From Zea mays (lineage: Eukaryota > Streptophyta > Magnoliopsida > Poales > Poaceae): a stretch of DNA of 64,000 bases. This document shows, one piece after another, positions 44,795 to 56,552 of this stretch. Location: assembly GCF_902167145.1 (NCBI RefSeq), contig NC_050099.1:12166434-12230433 (forward strand), in the 5' to 3' direction. The notes under the pieces were generated by a model, which saw only the letters and a list, made by a program, of their open reading frames with translations, was not told the origin of the DNA and searched no databases. The position numbers and the translations under genes were made by a program. Positions within the stretch are counted from its first letter, which is position 1, and each line of letters opens with the position of its first letter.

Positions 44795-47700
44795 ATGGGC
44801 AGTCTCCAGCAACCTCTCCGGCCCGGGACGGTGCTCCGTTTCGGGAGTCTTGAGTTCATGTCCTTCGACGGCAGCTACGACATGATACTCCTTCCACCGC
44901 CGCGCGACAACGACAATGGCGGCCGACAACCCGCCCGCCGGCGGCGGAATCGACGACATCTTCCCCGCGTGGTGGAAGAACAACATTCGAGCTCGCCCCG
45001 TCCTCTCCCCCGCCAACGGAGGAGGAGGCGGGGCAACCAAGGCCAAGCTGGAGGCCGCGCTTCGTCGGCCGTCGAGCGAATCGACGTCCCCAGCGCCCTA
45101 ACGGAAGGCACGCCGGGCGTCGACCTCACGTTCGAGACGAAGGCAAGCGCCGTTCCCCCGCGACACGCTGATCCCGAGCAAGAAGACGCCGCCAGCGTGC
45201 TCGCGGAGAGCTTGCAGGACGTCGCCCTCGTACCTGAGACGACGGTGCAACCAGTCCCCGATGTGACTACGTCGCTCCGCGTCGACCAAAAGGTACCGAC
45301 TAATTCCCATCCTACGTCATTTCGACTCGGCCTCAACCCGCCTAGCGACCTCGCTTTGGCGGGCGCTCTCATTGAGGCGAGTGCAACCCCACTGGGGTTT
45401 CGTATGCGGTCGCCTTGGGACCGATTGACGGACGTCTCGACCTACGGGCCCTCTGGGTCCGAGGAAGATGACGATCCCAGCATCTGTTGGAATTTCTCTG
45501 GATTTGGCAACCCCAGTGCCATGCGGGACTTCATGACCGCATGTGACTACTGCCTCTCCGACTGTTCCGACGGTAGCCGCAGCCTTGACGACGAGGATTG
45601 CGGCCCAAGCCGCGAATGTTTCCACGTCGAGCTAGGGGATCCCTCCGAAGGCAACCATCTTGGCATGCCGGAGGACGGTGATCTTCCTAGGCCGGTGCCT
45701 CGCGCCGACATCCCGCGGGAGCTAGCTGTGGTCCCCGTTCCGGCGGGGGGTCACGACCCACAGCTCGAGCAAGTCCGCGGGCGCAGGCCAGGCTCGACGA
45801 GGGAACAGGAGCGCTTGAGACGATCCGCCGGGACGTCGGGCAGGTATGGGCGGGCCAACCCCCGGCCGGAGAAATACGTCACCTGCCCCAGGGTTTCCAG
45901 CACCGCGTCGCCAACGACGTCAGGGTCAGACCGCCACCCGCATCCAGTGGGGTCGGTTAGAACCTGGCAGCCGCCGCGATGCTCCTCCGCACGATGCCGG
46001 AGCCATCAACCACCGAGGGTCGGCGAATCCAGGGAGAGCTCAAGAATCTCCTGGAAGGCGCTGCGGCCCGACGGGCCGAGAGCACTGCCTCCCGAAGGCA
46101 GGGATACCCCTCGGAACCTCACGCCGCGACTTCCCGATTCATGCGGGAAGCCTCGGTCTACACCGGGCGCACGCGCAACACCGCGCCTGCGGCCCCGGGC
46201 CACCTCGGCAACGAGCACCATCGTCGCGACCGTCCGGCCCACCTCGACGAAAGGGTGCGCCGAGGCTACCACCCCAGGCGTGGGGGGCGCTACGACAGCG
46301 GGGAGGATCGGAGTCCCTCGCCTGAACCACCCGGTCCGCAGGCCTTCAGTCGGGCCATCCGACGGGCGCCGTTCCCGACCCGGTTCCGACCCCCGACTAC
46401 TATCACAAAGTACTCGGGGGAAACGAGGCCGGAACTGTGGCTCGCAGACTACCGCCTGGCCTGCCAACTGGGTGGAACGGACGACGACAACCTCGTCATC
46501 CGCAACCTCCCCCTGTTCCTCTCCGACACTGCTCGCGCCTGGTTGGAGCACCTGCCTCCGGGGCAGATCTCCAACTGGGATGACTTGGTCCAAGCCTTCG
46601 CCGGCAATTTCCAGGGCACGTACGTGCGCCCCGGGAATTCCTGGGACCTCCGAAGCTGCCAGCAACAGCCGGGAGAGTCGCTCCGGGACTACATCCGGCG
46701 ATTCTCGAAGCAGCGCACCGAGCTGCCCAACATCACCGACTCGGATGTCATCGGCGCGTTCCTTGCCGGCACCACCTGCCGCGACCTGGTGAGTAAGTTG
46801 GGTCGCAAGACCACCACCAGGGCGAGCGAGCTGATGGACATCGCCACCAAGTTCGCCTCTGGCCAGGAGGCGGTCGAGGCTATCTTCCGAAAGGACAAGC
46901 AGCCCCAGGGCCGCCCATCGGAAGAGGCTCTCGAGGCGTCTACTCCGCGCGGCGCCAAGAAGAAAGGCAAGAAGAAGTCGCAATCGAAACGCGACGCCGC
47001 CGACGCGGACCTTGTCGCCGCTGCCGAGTACAAGAACCCTCGGAAGCCCCCCGGAGGTGCTAACCTCTTCGACAAGATGCTCAAGGAGCCGTGCCCCTAT
47101 CATCAGGGGCCCGTCAAGCACACCCTCGAGGAATGCGTCATGCTTCGGCGCCACTTCCACAGGGCCGGGTCGCCCGCAGAGGGTGGCAGGGCCCGCGACG
47201 ACGACAAGAAGGAAGATCACCAAGCAGGAGAGTACCCCGAGGTCCGCGACTGCTTCATGATCTACGGTGGGCATGCGGCGAATGCCTCGGCTCGGCATCG
47301 CAAGCAAGAGCGCCGGGAGGTCTACTCGGTGAAGGTGGCGGCGCCAGTCTACCTAGACTGGTCCGACAAGCCCATCACCTTCGACCAAGCTGACCACCCC
47401 GACCACGTGCCAAGCCCGGGGAAATACCCGCTCGTCGTCGACCCCATCGTCGGCGACGTCAGGCTCACCAAGGTCCTGATGGACGGAGGCAGCTGCCTCA
47501 ACATCATCTACGCCGAGACCCTCAGGCTCCTGCGCGTCGATCTGTCCTCCGTCCGGGCAGGCGCTGCGCCCTTCCACGGGATCATCCCTGGGAAGCGCGT
47601 CCAGCCCCTCGGACGACTCGACCTTCCTGTCTGCTTCGGAACGCCCTCCAACTTCCGAAGGGAGACCTTGACGTTCGAGGTGGTCGGGTTCCGAGGAACC

Positions 47701-48042
47701 TACCACGCGGTACTGGGGAGGCCATGCTACGCGAAGTTCATGGCCGTCCCCAACTACACCTACCTGAAGCTCAAGATGCCGGGCCCCAACGGGGTCATCA
47801 CCGTCGGCCCCACGTACAAACACGCGTTCGAATGCAACGTGGAGTGCGTGGAGTACGCTGAGGCCCTCGCCGAGTCCGAGGCCCTCATCGCCGACCTGGA
47901 GAACCTCTCCAAAGAGGTGCCAGACGTGAAGCGTCATGCCGGCAACTTCGAGCCAGCGGAGACGGTTAAGGCCGTCCCTCTCGACCCCAGTGGCGACACC
48001 TCCAAGCAGATCCGGATTGGTTCCGGGCTCGACCCCAAATAG
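44795..48042 (+). pseudogene. gag and protease of the Huck-like element (1-bp deletion and one stop)
   Basis: A frame open from the ATG at 44795 carries an N-terminal region with Ser/Asp-rich and C-Y-C-L-S-D-C-S segments. A single-base deletion near 45780 moves the frame. The main Gag (Retrotrans_gag type, W-L-A-D-Y-R-L ... A-R-A-W-L-E-H, about 46430-46800) and the protease (M-D-G-G-S-C-L-N-I-I-Y, near 47480) then run in the second frame to a TAG at 48040-48042. That TAG replaces what is probably a CAG (Gln), since the same frame continues into pol. The first 100 codons are uncertain because two frames look plausible there. Confidence 0.82.
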
Positions 48043-51000
48043 GAAGCAGTGCTCGTCGACTTTCTCCGCGCAAACGCCGACGTCTTTGCGTGGAGTCCCT
48101 CGGACATGCCCGGCATACCGAGGGATGTCGCCGAGCACTCGCTGGATATTCGGGCCGGAGCCCGACCCGTCAGGCAGCCTCTGCGTCGATTCGACGAGGA
48201 GAAGCGCAGAGTGATAGGCGAGGAGATCCACAAGCTAATGGCAGCAGGGTTCATCAAAGAGGTATTCCATCTCGAATGGCTTGCCAACCCTGTGCTTGTG
48301 AGGAAGAAAGGGGGGAAATGGCGGATGTGTGTAGACTACACTGGTCTCAACAAAGCATGTCCGAAGGTTCCCTACCCTCTACCTCGCATCGATCAAATCG
48401 TGGATTCCACTGCTGGGTGCGAAACCCTGTCCTTCCTCGATGCCTACTCAGGTTATCACCAAATCCGGATGAAGGAGTCCGACCAGCTCACGACTTCTTT
48501 CATCATGCCCTTCGGCATGTACTGCTATGTCACCATGCCGTTCGGTTTGAGGAATGCGGGCGCGACGTACCAGCGGTGCATGAACCATGTGTTCGGCGAA
48601 CACATCGGTCACACAGTCGAGGCCTACGTCGACGACATCGTAGTCAAGACAAGGAAGGCTTCCGACCTCCTCTCCGACCTTGAAGTGACATTCCGATGTC
48701 TCAAGGCGAAAGGAGTCAAGCTCAATCCTGAGAAGTGTGTCTTCGGGGTGCCCCGGGGCATGCTCCTGGGGTTCATCGTCTCCGAGCGAGGCATCGAAGC
48801 CAACCCGGAGAAGATCGCAACTATCACCAGCATGGGGCCCATCAAGGACTTAAAAGGCGTACAGAGGGTCATGGGATGTCTCGCGGCCCTGAGCCGCTTC
48901 ATTTCACGCCTCGGCGAAAGAGGTCTGCCTCTGTACCACCTCTTAAGGAAGACCGAGTGTTTCGCTTGGACCCCTGAGGCCGAGGAAGCTCTCGGGAACC
49001 TGAAGGCGCTCCTTACAAAGGCGCCCATCTTGGTGCCCCCAGCTGATGGAGAAGCCCTCTTGGTCTACGTCGCCGCGACCACCCAGGTGGTTAGCGCCGC
49101 GATTGTGGTCGAGAGGCAAGAAGAAGGGCATGCATTGCCCGTTCAGAGGCCAGTCTACTTCGTCAGCGAGGTGCTGTCCAAGACCAAGATCCGCTACCCA
49201 CAAGTTCAGAAGCTGCTGTATGCAGTGATCCTGATGAGGCGGAAGTTGCGACATTACTTCGAGTCTCATCCGGTAACTGTGGTGTCATCCTTCCCCCTGG
49301 GGGAGATCATCCAGTGCCGAGAGGCCTCGGGCAGGATCGCAAAGTGGGCGGTGGAAATCATGGGCGAAACGATCTCGTTCGCCCCTCGGAAGGCCATCAA
49401 GTCCCAGGTGTTGGCGGACTTCGTAGCCGAATGGGTCGACACCCAGCTGCCGGCGGCTCCGATCCAACCGGAGCTCTGGACCATGTTTTTCGACGGGTCG
49501 CTGATGAAGACGGGAGCCGGCGCGGGCCTGCTCTTCATCTCGCCCCTCGGGAAGCACCTACGCTACGTGCTACGCCTCCATTTCCCGGCGTCCAACAATG
49601 TGGCTGAGTACGAGGCTCTGGTCAACGGGTTGCGGATCGCCATCGAGCTAGGGGTCAGACGCCTCGACGCCCGCGGTGACTCGCAGAACGTCATCGACCA
49701 AGTGATGAAGAACTCCCACTGCCGCGACCCAAAGATGGAGGCCTACTGCGATGAGGTTCGGCGCCTGGAAGACAAGTTCTACGGGCTCGAGCTCAACCAC
49801 ATCGCTCGGCGCTACAACGAGACTGCGAACGAGCTGGCTAAAATAGCCTCGGGGCGAACAACGGTTCCCCCGGACGTCTTCTCCCGGGATCTGCATCAAC
49901 CCTCCGTCAAGCTCGACGACACGCCCGAGCCCGAGGCACCCTCGGCACAGCCCGAGGCACCCTCGACCCGGCCCGAGGCGCCCTCGGTTCAGCCCGAGGT
50001 ACCCTCGGCCCCCGAGCGCGAGGCACTGCACGTCGAGGAGGAGCAGAGCGGGGCCACGCCTGATCGAAATTGGCAGACCCCGTACCTGCAATATCTCTGC
50101 CGAGGAGAGCTACCCCTCGACCAAGCCGATGCTCGGTGGGTAGCGCGACGCGCCAAGTCGTTCGTCTTGCTGGGCGATGAGGAGGAGCTCTACCACCGCA
50201 GCCCCTCGGGCATCCTCCAGCGATGCATCTCCATCGCCGAAGGACATGAACTCCTGCGAGAGATACACTCGGGGGCTTGCGGCCATCATGCAGCGCCTCG
50301 AGCCCTTGTCGGGAATGCTTTCCGGCAAGGCTTCTACTGGCCAACGGCGGTGGCTGACGCCACTAGAATTGTCCGCACCTGCGAAGGGTGCCAATTCTAT
50401 GCGAAGCAGACCCACCTGCCCGCTCAGGCTCTGCAGACGATACCCATCACCTGGCCCTTTGCTGTATGGGGTCTGGACCTCGTCGGCCCCTTGCAGAAGG
50501 CGCCCGGGGGCTACACGCACCTGCTGGTCGCCATCGACAAATTCTCCAAGTGGATCAAGGTCCGACCCCTAAACAGCATCAGGTCCGAGCAGGCGGTTGC
50601 GTTCTTCACCAACATCATCCATCGCTTCGGGGTCCCAAACTCCATCATCACCGACAACGGTACCCAGTTCACCGGCAAAAAATTCTTGGATTTTTGCGAG
50701 GATCATCACATCCGGGTGGACTGGGCCGCCGTGGCTCATCCCATGTCGAATGGGCAAGTAGAGCGTGCCAACGGCATGATTCTACAAGGGCTCAAGCCCC
50801 AGATTTACAACGACCTCAACAAGTTCGGCAAGCGATGGATGAAGGAACTCCCCTCGGTGATCTGGAGCCTGAGGACAACGCTAAGCCGAGCCACGGGTTT
50901 CACGCTGTTCTTCCTGGTCTACGGGGCCGAGGCCATCTTGCCCACTGACCTGGAATACGGCTCCCCGAGGACGAGGGCCTACAACGATCAAAGCAACCAA

Positions 51001-51312
51001 GCTAGCCGAGAAGAATCGCTGGACCAGCTGGAAGAGGCTCGGGACAAGGCCTTACTACACTCGGCGCGGTACCAGCAGTCCCTGCGACGCTACCACGCCC
51101 GAGGGGTCCGGCCCCGAGACCTCCAGGTGGGCGACCTGGTGCTTCGGCTGCGGCAAGACGCCCGAGGGAGGCACAAGCTCACGCCCCCCTGGGAGGGGCC
51201 ATTCGTCATCGCCAAAGTTCTGAAGCCCGGAACATACAAGCTGGCCAACAATCAAGGCGAGATCTACGGCAACGCTTGGAACATCAAACAGCTACGTCGC
51301 TTCTACCCTTAA
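48043..51312 (+). CDS. pol: pol of the Huck-like element (RT, RNase H, second RNase H, integrase)
   Basis: 1089 codons open in the same frame as gag, after the TAG at 48040. RT has the intact Y-V-D-D box at 48625-48636. RNase H follows (about 48950-49320). A second RNase H of archaeal type (F-F-D-G-S ... N-N-V-A-E-Y-E-A-L, about 49480-49850) is a Tat-lineage mark. A Pro/Glu/Ala/Ser repeat linker (about 49920-50025) leads to the integrase with H-H-C-C finger (about 50240-50400) and D-D-E core (D-N-G-T-Q-F; Q-V-E-R-A-N-G). It ends at TAA 51312. All catalytic motifs I can check are present. Pol can only be made in full if the TAG is read through. Confidence 0.92.
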   Translation, partial: EAVLVDFLRANADVFAWSPSDMPGIPRDVAEHSLDIRAGARPVRQPLRRFDEEKRRVIGEEIHKLMAAGFIKEVFHLEWLANPVLVRKKGGKWRMCVDYTGLNKACPKVPYPLPRIDQIVDSTAGCETLSFLDAYSGYHQIRMKESDQLTTSFIMPFGMYCYVTMPFGLRNAGATYQRCMNHVFGEHIGHTVEAYVDDIVVKTRKASDLLSDLEVTFRCLKAKGVKLNPEKCVFGVPRGMLLGFIVSERGIEANPEKIATITSMGPIKDLKGVQRVMGCLAALSRFISRLGERGLPLYHLLRKTECFAWTPEAEEALGNLKALLTKAPILVPPADGEALLVYVAATTQVVSAAIVVERQEEGHALPVQRPVYFVSEVLSKTKIRYPQVQKLLYAVILMRRKLRHYFESHPVTVVSSFPLGEIIQCREASGRIAKWAVEIMGETISFAPRKAIKSQVLADFVAEWVDTQLPAAPIQPELWTMFFDGSLMKTGAGAGLLFISPLGKHLRYVLRLHFPASNNVAEYEALVNGLRIAIELGVRRLDARGDSQNVIDQVMKNSHCRDPKMEAYCDEVRRLEDKFYGLELNHIARRYNETANELAKIASGRTTVPPDVFSRDLHQPSVKLDDTPEPEAPSAQPEAPSTRPEAPSVQPEVPSAPEREALHVEEEQSGATPDRNWQTPYLQYLCRGELPLDQADARWVARRAKSFVLLGDEEELYHRSPSGILQRCISIAEGHELLREIHSGACGHHAAPRALVGNAFRQGFYWPTAVADATRIVRTCEGCQFYAKQTHLPAQALQTIPITWPFAVWGLDLVGPLQKAPGGYTHLLVAIDKFSKWIKVRPLNSIRSEQAVAFFTNIIHRFGVPNSIITDNGTQFTGKKFLDFCEDHHIRVDWAAVAHPMSNGQVERANGMILQGLKPQIYNDLNKFGKRWMKELPSVIWSLRTTLSRATGFTLFFLVYGAEAILPTDLEYGSPRTRAYNDQSNQASREESLDQLEEARDKALLHSARYQQSLRRYHARGVRPRDLQVGDLVLRLRQDARGRHKLTPPWEGPFVIAKVLKPGTYKLANNQGEIYGNAWNIKQLRRFYP

Positions 51313-53460
51313 GATGTTTTCAAGTTGTTCATATACCTCGCGCCCACGCAAAAGTTTAGTCATCAAGGAAGGGTCGGCCTCGCCTCGGCAAAGCCCGACC
51401 CTCCCTCGGGGGCTAAAAGGGGGGAGACCCCCTCTGCGTCGAAATTTTCCTCGAAAAAAAGATCTCTTTTTAGCAGAATTTCTTTCGTGCTTTTTGACTA
51501 CTTCGAAAAGCGGATTCTGGAAACGACGGAGTACACGTAAGCAGCCAAGACTGACCGAGCCGAGGGACTCCTACGCCTCCGGGATACGGATACCTCACTC
51601 ATCACCTTCCGCGAGAAGCAACTCTCGCTCGCACAAACATCCCTGTTACCGACAAAAAAGTCCAGATGCTCGAAATAAGAGGAAAGGAGACGCAGCTTTA
51701 CAACGCAGCGAGGGTGTGTTTTCTGGCCTCAACGGCCGCAGAAGGCACACGCTACAAGGCGATCTGATCCTGCAGGCTCGGGTCTTCACGCTGGAGGGGG
51801 GCTGTAACACCCTCGGCATCGACGACACCTTGAGCAAGGACCGACCCAGCCTCGGACGACGACGCGGTCCAGGGACTTCTCCGGGAATCCGGCCCGAGCA
51901 GGCGGCTCGGCCGGTTGCCTCAGGGGCCTCGGCCCACCATCTTCCAAGGGCGCCAGCCCGACCCGAGGCCTCGGCTGGTCAACTCCGGCGTCGGTCCCGC
52001 TGACGGACAACCCGGCTAGGCTCCGGCCAACCAGGTTTCCATTTTCGAGACGCGGTGGCAGCCCAGCGCACGACCCAGCGGCGCCAGCCTGGCGCGACGG
52101 TCAATGCAGCCGAAAGCGGGCCGGCAGTAATGACGGTGGCAGGCGGGCGGGAGCAGCGGTCACGTCGTCAGCCAGGCTCACGTCCCATCCAGGGGCAGCA
52201 GGAGAGCCTCCCCTCACGGCGTGAAGACGACGCGCCCGTGGTCCGTTCCTCGAACGGCTCGCGCACGCGCAACGGCCGCCCCGCCAACCACTCGCCCCGT
52301 CGCATTAACTCCGCGACGGGACAGGCGGCGCCTCTGGCAGGAGAAGCGGGCGACGCTTCGCCTTCGCCGTAGTAACCGCGCCAAGAAAAGGTACGCCACG
52401 TCGTTCGATTTCGTATCCTTTTCCTTTTTTCCTCTTTCTCTATCTCTTGCAACAGGGACCGGGAAAGGGGGATACCCCGAAAAGGATCCTTCCCTGTGAA
52501 GGAACCGGGCTCCGAGCCCCCCCTACTGATCAGAGGTTCGAAGACTGGCCCTCCGAGGGGTTCAACAGTCGCCTCAGATCGCGTGGGCCCTACACCCACT
52601 ACTGGTCAGAGGTTCGAAGGCCGGCCCCCCGAAGGGCTCCACGGCCGCCTCAGGCTACTCGGGCTCCGCGCCCATTACTGATCAGGGGTTCGAAGGCTGG
52701 CCCCCGAAGGGTTCACAGTCGCCTCAGACGCCGAGCGAGGGATGACCAGGGGTACGTTCGATACATAACCGAGGCTCGGGCTGCGCTCCCAAGGTACCCT
52801 AGGACATTTCCGAGACCAGCGGGAGCGATCTTGTAACGGAATCCCATCGGAGGGAGGCATCGAGCCCTCGGACCCCGTCGCCAGGGGACCGGGTCCGGCA
52901 GATCACCCGCAGGTACTTTTGGGCGTGCCTCTGGGCCCCTAGCCGACCCCCAACGAACGGGGCACGGACGTCCACTCGGATTACCCGCTTGCAGCTCACC
53001 GGAGACACCATGTTCGGTGCCCATTGAGGGTAACATGGCTCTCTCCCCCCTCCTCCTTGCGGAAAGGCGACGTAGGGGCGTATGTAAAAAAGCCGAGTCT
53101 GTCCCTGATCGCCCTCTCGCCCTGTGCGGAGGCTCGGGGGCTGCTCTCGCAAACCCGGCTCCGGCCGAACCGTTGACAGCGTCAACATACCAGCCCGAGA
53201 ACTTGGGCCCCAACCGTGCACCCGGGCTACGGCCAGTTCGCATGAGGGAACAACCAGACCAGCCGAAGCATTACGCAAGGCATTAAGACCTCGAAGGAGT
53301 GAAACCACTCCTCCGAGGCCTCGGGGGCTACACCCGGCGGGTGCGCTCGCGCGCACCCACCGGAACAAAATGCAACCGAGAAAGGCTGGTCCCCTTGCAA
53401 AAAAGTGCGACGAAAGCCTCCAAGCGAGTGCTAACACTCCCTTCGAGGCTCGGGGGCTAC
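51313..53460 (+). other. 3' untranslated region of the Huck-like element
   Basis: 2.1 kb of GC-rich DNA with no protein domain I recognise. An internal purine tract-like run (GGGGGCTAAAAGGGGGGAG, about 51408-51426) follows pol. Repeats of a GGTTCGAAG / GGCCCCCCGAAGGG type are at about 52525-52740. The true purine tract GAGGCTCGGGGGCTAC abuts the 3' LTR. Several open frames on both strands exist but show only composition effects. Confidence 0.7.
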
Positions 53461-55190
53461 TGTCGGGGACCATAATTAGGGGTACCCTCAAGACGCCTAA
53501 TTCTCAGCTGGTAACCCCCATCAGCATAAAGCTGCAAAGGCCTGATGGGTGCGATTAAGTCAGGGATCAGTCCATACGAGTGACTCGATCACGCCTCGCC
53601 CGAGCCTAGCCTCGGACAAGGGCAGCCGACCCCGAGGGATTTCCGTCTCGCCCGAGGCTCCCCTTTAACGGCGGACACATCTCCGGCTCGCCCGAGGCCT
53701 TGCCTTCACTAAGAAGCAACCCTGACTAAATCGCCGCACCGACCGACCAAGTCGCAGGAACATTTAACGCAAAGGTGGCCTGACACCTTTATCCTGACAC
53801 GCGCCCCCCGGCAGGGCCGAAGTGACCGCCGTCACTTCGCCGCTCCACTGACCGGTCTGACAGAAGGACAACGCCGCCTGCGCCACTCCGACTGCAGTGC
53901 CACTTGACAGAGTGAGCCTGACAGGCAGTCAGGCCTTGCCGAAGGCACCATAGGAAACTCCGCTCCGCCCGACCCAGGGCTCGGACTCGGGCTAGGCCCT
54001 GGAAGACGGCGAACTCCGCTCCGCCCGACCCAGGGCTCGGACTCGGGCTAGGCCCCGGAAGACGGCGAACTCCGCTCCGCCCGACCCAGGGCTCGGACTC
54101 GGGCTAAGACCTGGAAGACGGCGAACTCCGCTCCGCCCGACCTAGGGCTCGGACTCGGGCTAAGACCCGAAAGACGGCGAACTCCGCTCCGCCCGACCCA
54201 GGGCTCGGACTCGGGCTCAGCCCCAGAAGACGATGAACTCCGCTCCGCCCGATCCAGGGCTCGGACTCGGGCTCAGCCCCAGAAGACGACGAACTCCGCT
54301 CCGCCCGACCCAGGGCTCGGACTCGGGCTCAGCCCCAGAAGACGACGAACTCCGCTCCGCCCGACCCAGGGCTCGGACTCCGCCCTGGCCTCTACCGAAC
54401 GACCTCCGCCTCGCCCGACCCAGGGGCTCGGGCTCGGCCTCGGCAACGGAAGACAGACTCGACCCCAGCTTCGGAGGAGCCCCCACGTCGCCCGGCCTCG
54501 GACGCGGGCCCGCCACGTCAACAGGAAGCGCCATCATCACCCTACCCCGAGTCGACTCGGGCCGCAGAGAACAAGACCGGTGCCCCATCTGGCTAGCTCC
54601 GCCAGATAGGCAATGATGGCGCCCCGCAAGCCCTGTGACGACGGCGGCTCTCAGCTCCCTTACGGAAGCAGGGGGACGTCAGCAAGGACTCGACCGCTCC
54701 GACAGCTGTCTCTCCGCCAAGCTCCATTGCTCCTCCGACAGCCACGACATCACACCAGCAGGGTGCCAAGATCTCTCCGGCCGCCACATTGGCATGTACT
54801 TAGGGCGCTAGTTCTCCCTCCGCTAGACACGTAGAACTTTGCTACATCCCCATTGTACACCTGGATCCTCTCCTTACGCCTATAAAAGGAAGGACCAGGG
54901 CCTTCTTAGAGAAGGTTGGCCGCGCGAGGACGAGGACGAGACAGGCGCTCTCTTGGGGCCGCTCGCTTCCCTCACCCGCGTGGACGCTTGTAACTCCCTA
55001 CTGCAAGCGCACCCGACCTGGGCGCGGGACGAACACGAAGGCCGCGGGAATTTCCACCTCTCTCACGCCCGTCTCCGGCCACCTCGCCTTCCCCCCTTCG
55101 CGCTCGCCCACGCGCTCGACCCATCTGGGCTGGGGCACGCGGCACACTCACTCGTCGGCTTAGGGACCCCCCAGTCTTGAAACGCCGACA
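53461..55190 (+). repeat. 3' LTR of the Huck-like element
   Basis: 1730 bp, exactly 57 bp longer than the 5' LTR, explained by one more tandem unit (eight copies, about 53950-54390). Other differences are scattered single bases. TATA box near 54880. Confidence 0.95.
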
Positions 55191-55195
55191 ACAGC

Positions 55196-56535
55196 GATGA
55201 TGAAAAGAAGGAAAATAAATTCTTCAAGAGAAAGGATGGGAAGCAAAAGAGGTTCCACAAGAAGAAGAATGGAAAGGCATATATTGTTGGCGACTGGCTC
55301 ACCGACATCGAATCATCAAGTGGGTCTTCTTCAAGTGAAGAAGAGAATGATGAAAAAGTTGCCGCCATCGCCGGGGACTTCTCTTCACCACCACCATCGC
55401 CATCATCGACTTCTCACCTATGCCTCATGGCTAGGGGTGAACGGAAGGTACAAAATGATATTAATATTGCTGATGATAGTGATAGTGATGAGGAATTTGC
55501 CTCACCTTCATATGATGAGTTAGCTGACTTGCTTAAAGAATATACTCAAATCATTAGAAAGTCAAAAGCTAAATGTGATAGGTTGAAAAATGAAAATGAA
55601 TCTTTAAATGCCAAATATGACATAGTTATAAAGGCTAGTGATGAAATAAAAGAAGAGAATAAAACTATGTCATCAACTATAAATGAGCTCACAAACTCCC
55701 TAAAAGATGCTAAGGAAAAATATAACAAATTAAATGAAGCTAATAGGGAGTTGCAAAATAGACTAGTAAAGATCAAGGAAGATTATACTCAAATTAAATT
55801 TGATCATGACAATCTTCTTGTTGAAAATGAACTTTTATCTTGCAAAACACATGAGGCTATTAACCCTGTTGTTAAGTTTGATGTAGCGACCTCATGTGAT
55901 GATTTGAGTCAAGAAGAGCAAACTAGTCTACATGCTGAATTGACTGAAAAAGTTGAAGTCCTGACTTTAGACAACCAAAAATTGAAGAATTATTTGGCTG
56001 ATGCAACTACTAGAGGAAAGGTTGCTATTGAGAACAATGATTTCAACCATGAGTTGGCAGTGGATAATCAAAGGCTTAAAATGAGGTCAAGAAACTAAAA
56101 AGTGAAAATGAACATCTTGCAACAAGTGTGCAAAAGTTCAACAAGGGTCAATACCTCCAAAATGAGCTGCTTATGAACACTGTTATGAAAAACAACAAGA
56201 GTGGTATTGGATACAATGCTTTTGTGCAAAAGAAAGCTACCACTCAATACAAGCCAAAGCAGACTCACAAGCCTATCCAATGCTTTGATTGTGGAAATGA
56301 AGGTCACTTTGCCCACAACTGCAAAGCCAAACCACCAACTCCCTTGCCTAAGCACTCAAGACCATTTGCTTTCAATGCTCACTATGTTCTAAGAAAGGTT
56401 GCAAATGGAAAGGTTAAGGTTACATTCCTAGGTCCACCAAACAAGAGTAGACCTAGACAAATCTGGGTGGCAAAGTCCTTAATTGAGAGAGTCACTGGTC
56501 CTATGCAATATAGGGCCCTCAAAACTCAAGCTTGA
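55196..56535 (+). pseudogene. gag of element E4, C-terminal part
   Basis: Continues the frame from 43061. It encodes a Lys-rich segment, an S/E-rich acidic stretch, a long coiled coil (about 55500-55850), and a second CCHC zinc knuckle at 56281-56322 (C-F-D-C-G-x4-H-F-x3-C). A 1-bp deletion at 56080/56081 (a missing G) breaks the frame; the rest is open in the other frame to TGA at 56533-56535. It ends with the lineage's W-V-A-K motif. Confidence 0.88.
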
Positions 56536-56552
56536 ATTGTCTGTGAATGTAG

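Larger units (their letters stand above)
43062..55190 (+). mobile_element. Huck-like Ty3/gypsy (Tat) element, complete, 12.1 kb
   Basis: The LTRs are 43062-44734 and 53461-55190. The target duplication ACAGC is at 43057-43061 and 55191-55195. The order is primer site, gag-protease, RT-RNase H, a second RNase H, integrase, a 2.1-kb untranslated region, purine tract. The second RNase H and pol order RT-RH-aRH-IN place it in the Tat lineage; the LTR start matches maize Huck from memory. Only two lesions break its coding region. It is the youngest insertion in this cluster. Confidence 0.93.

Noticed and set aside
46006..48231. Long antisense open frames (433 and 292 codons) opposite gag and pol of the Huck-like element
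   Set aside because: They mirror a GC-rich coding frame, have Arg/Gly/Ser-rich shadow composition and no domain. The plus-strand frame shows true Gag and protease motifs.
51314..52003. 229-codon frame after pol of the Huck-like element
   Set aside because: It begins within the pol end region and runs through Arg/Pro/Ser-rich text without a domain. It is probably composition only.
52799..53491. 230-codon antisense frame running from the 3' LTR into the untranslated region of the Huck-like element
   Set aside because: Some Tat elements carry an antisense ORF here, but I see no domain or homology, the start lies in the LTR, and the composition explains it. Other Huck copies would have to conserve it.
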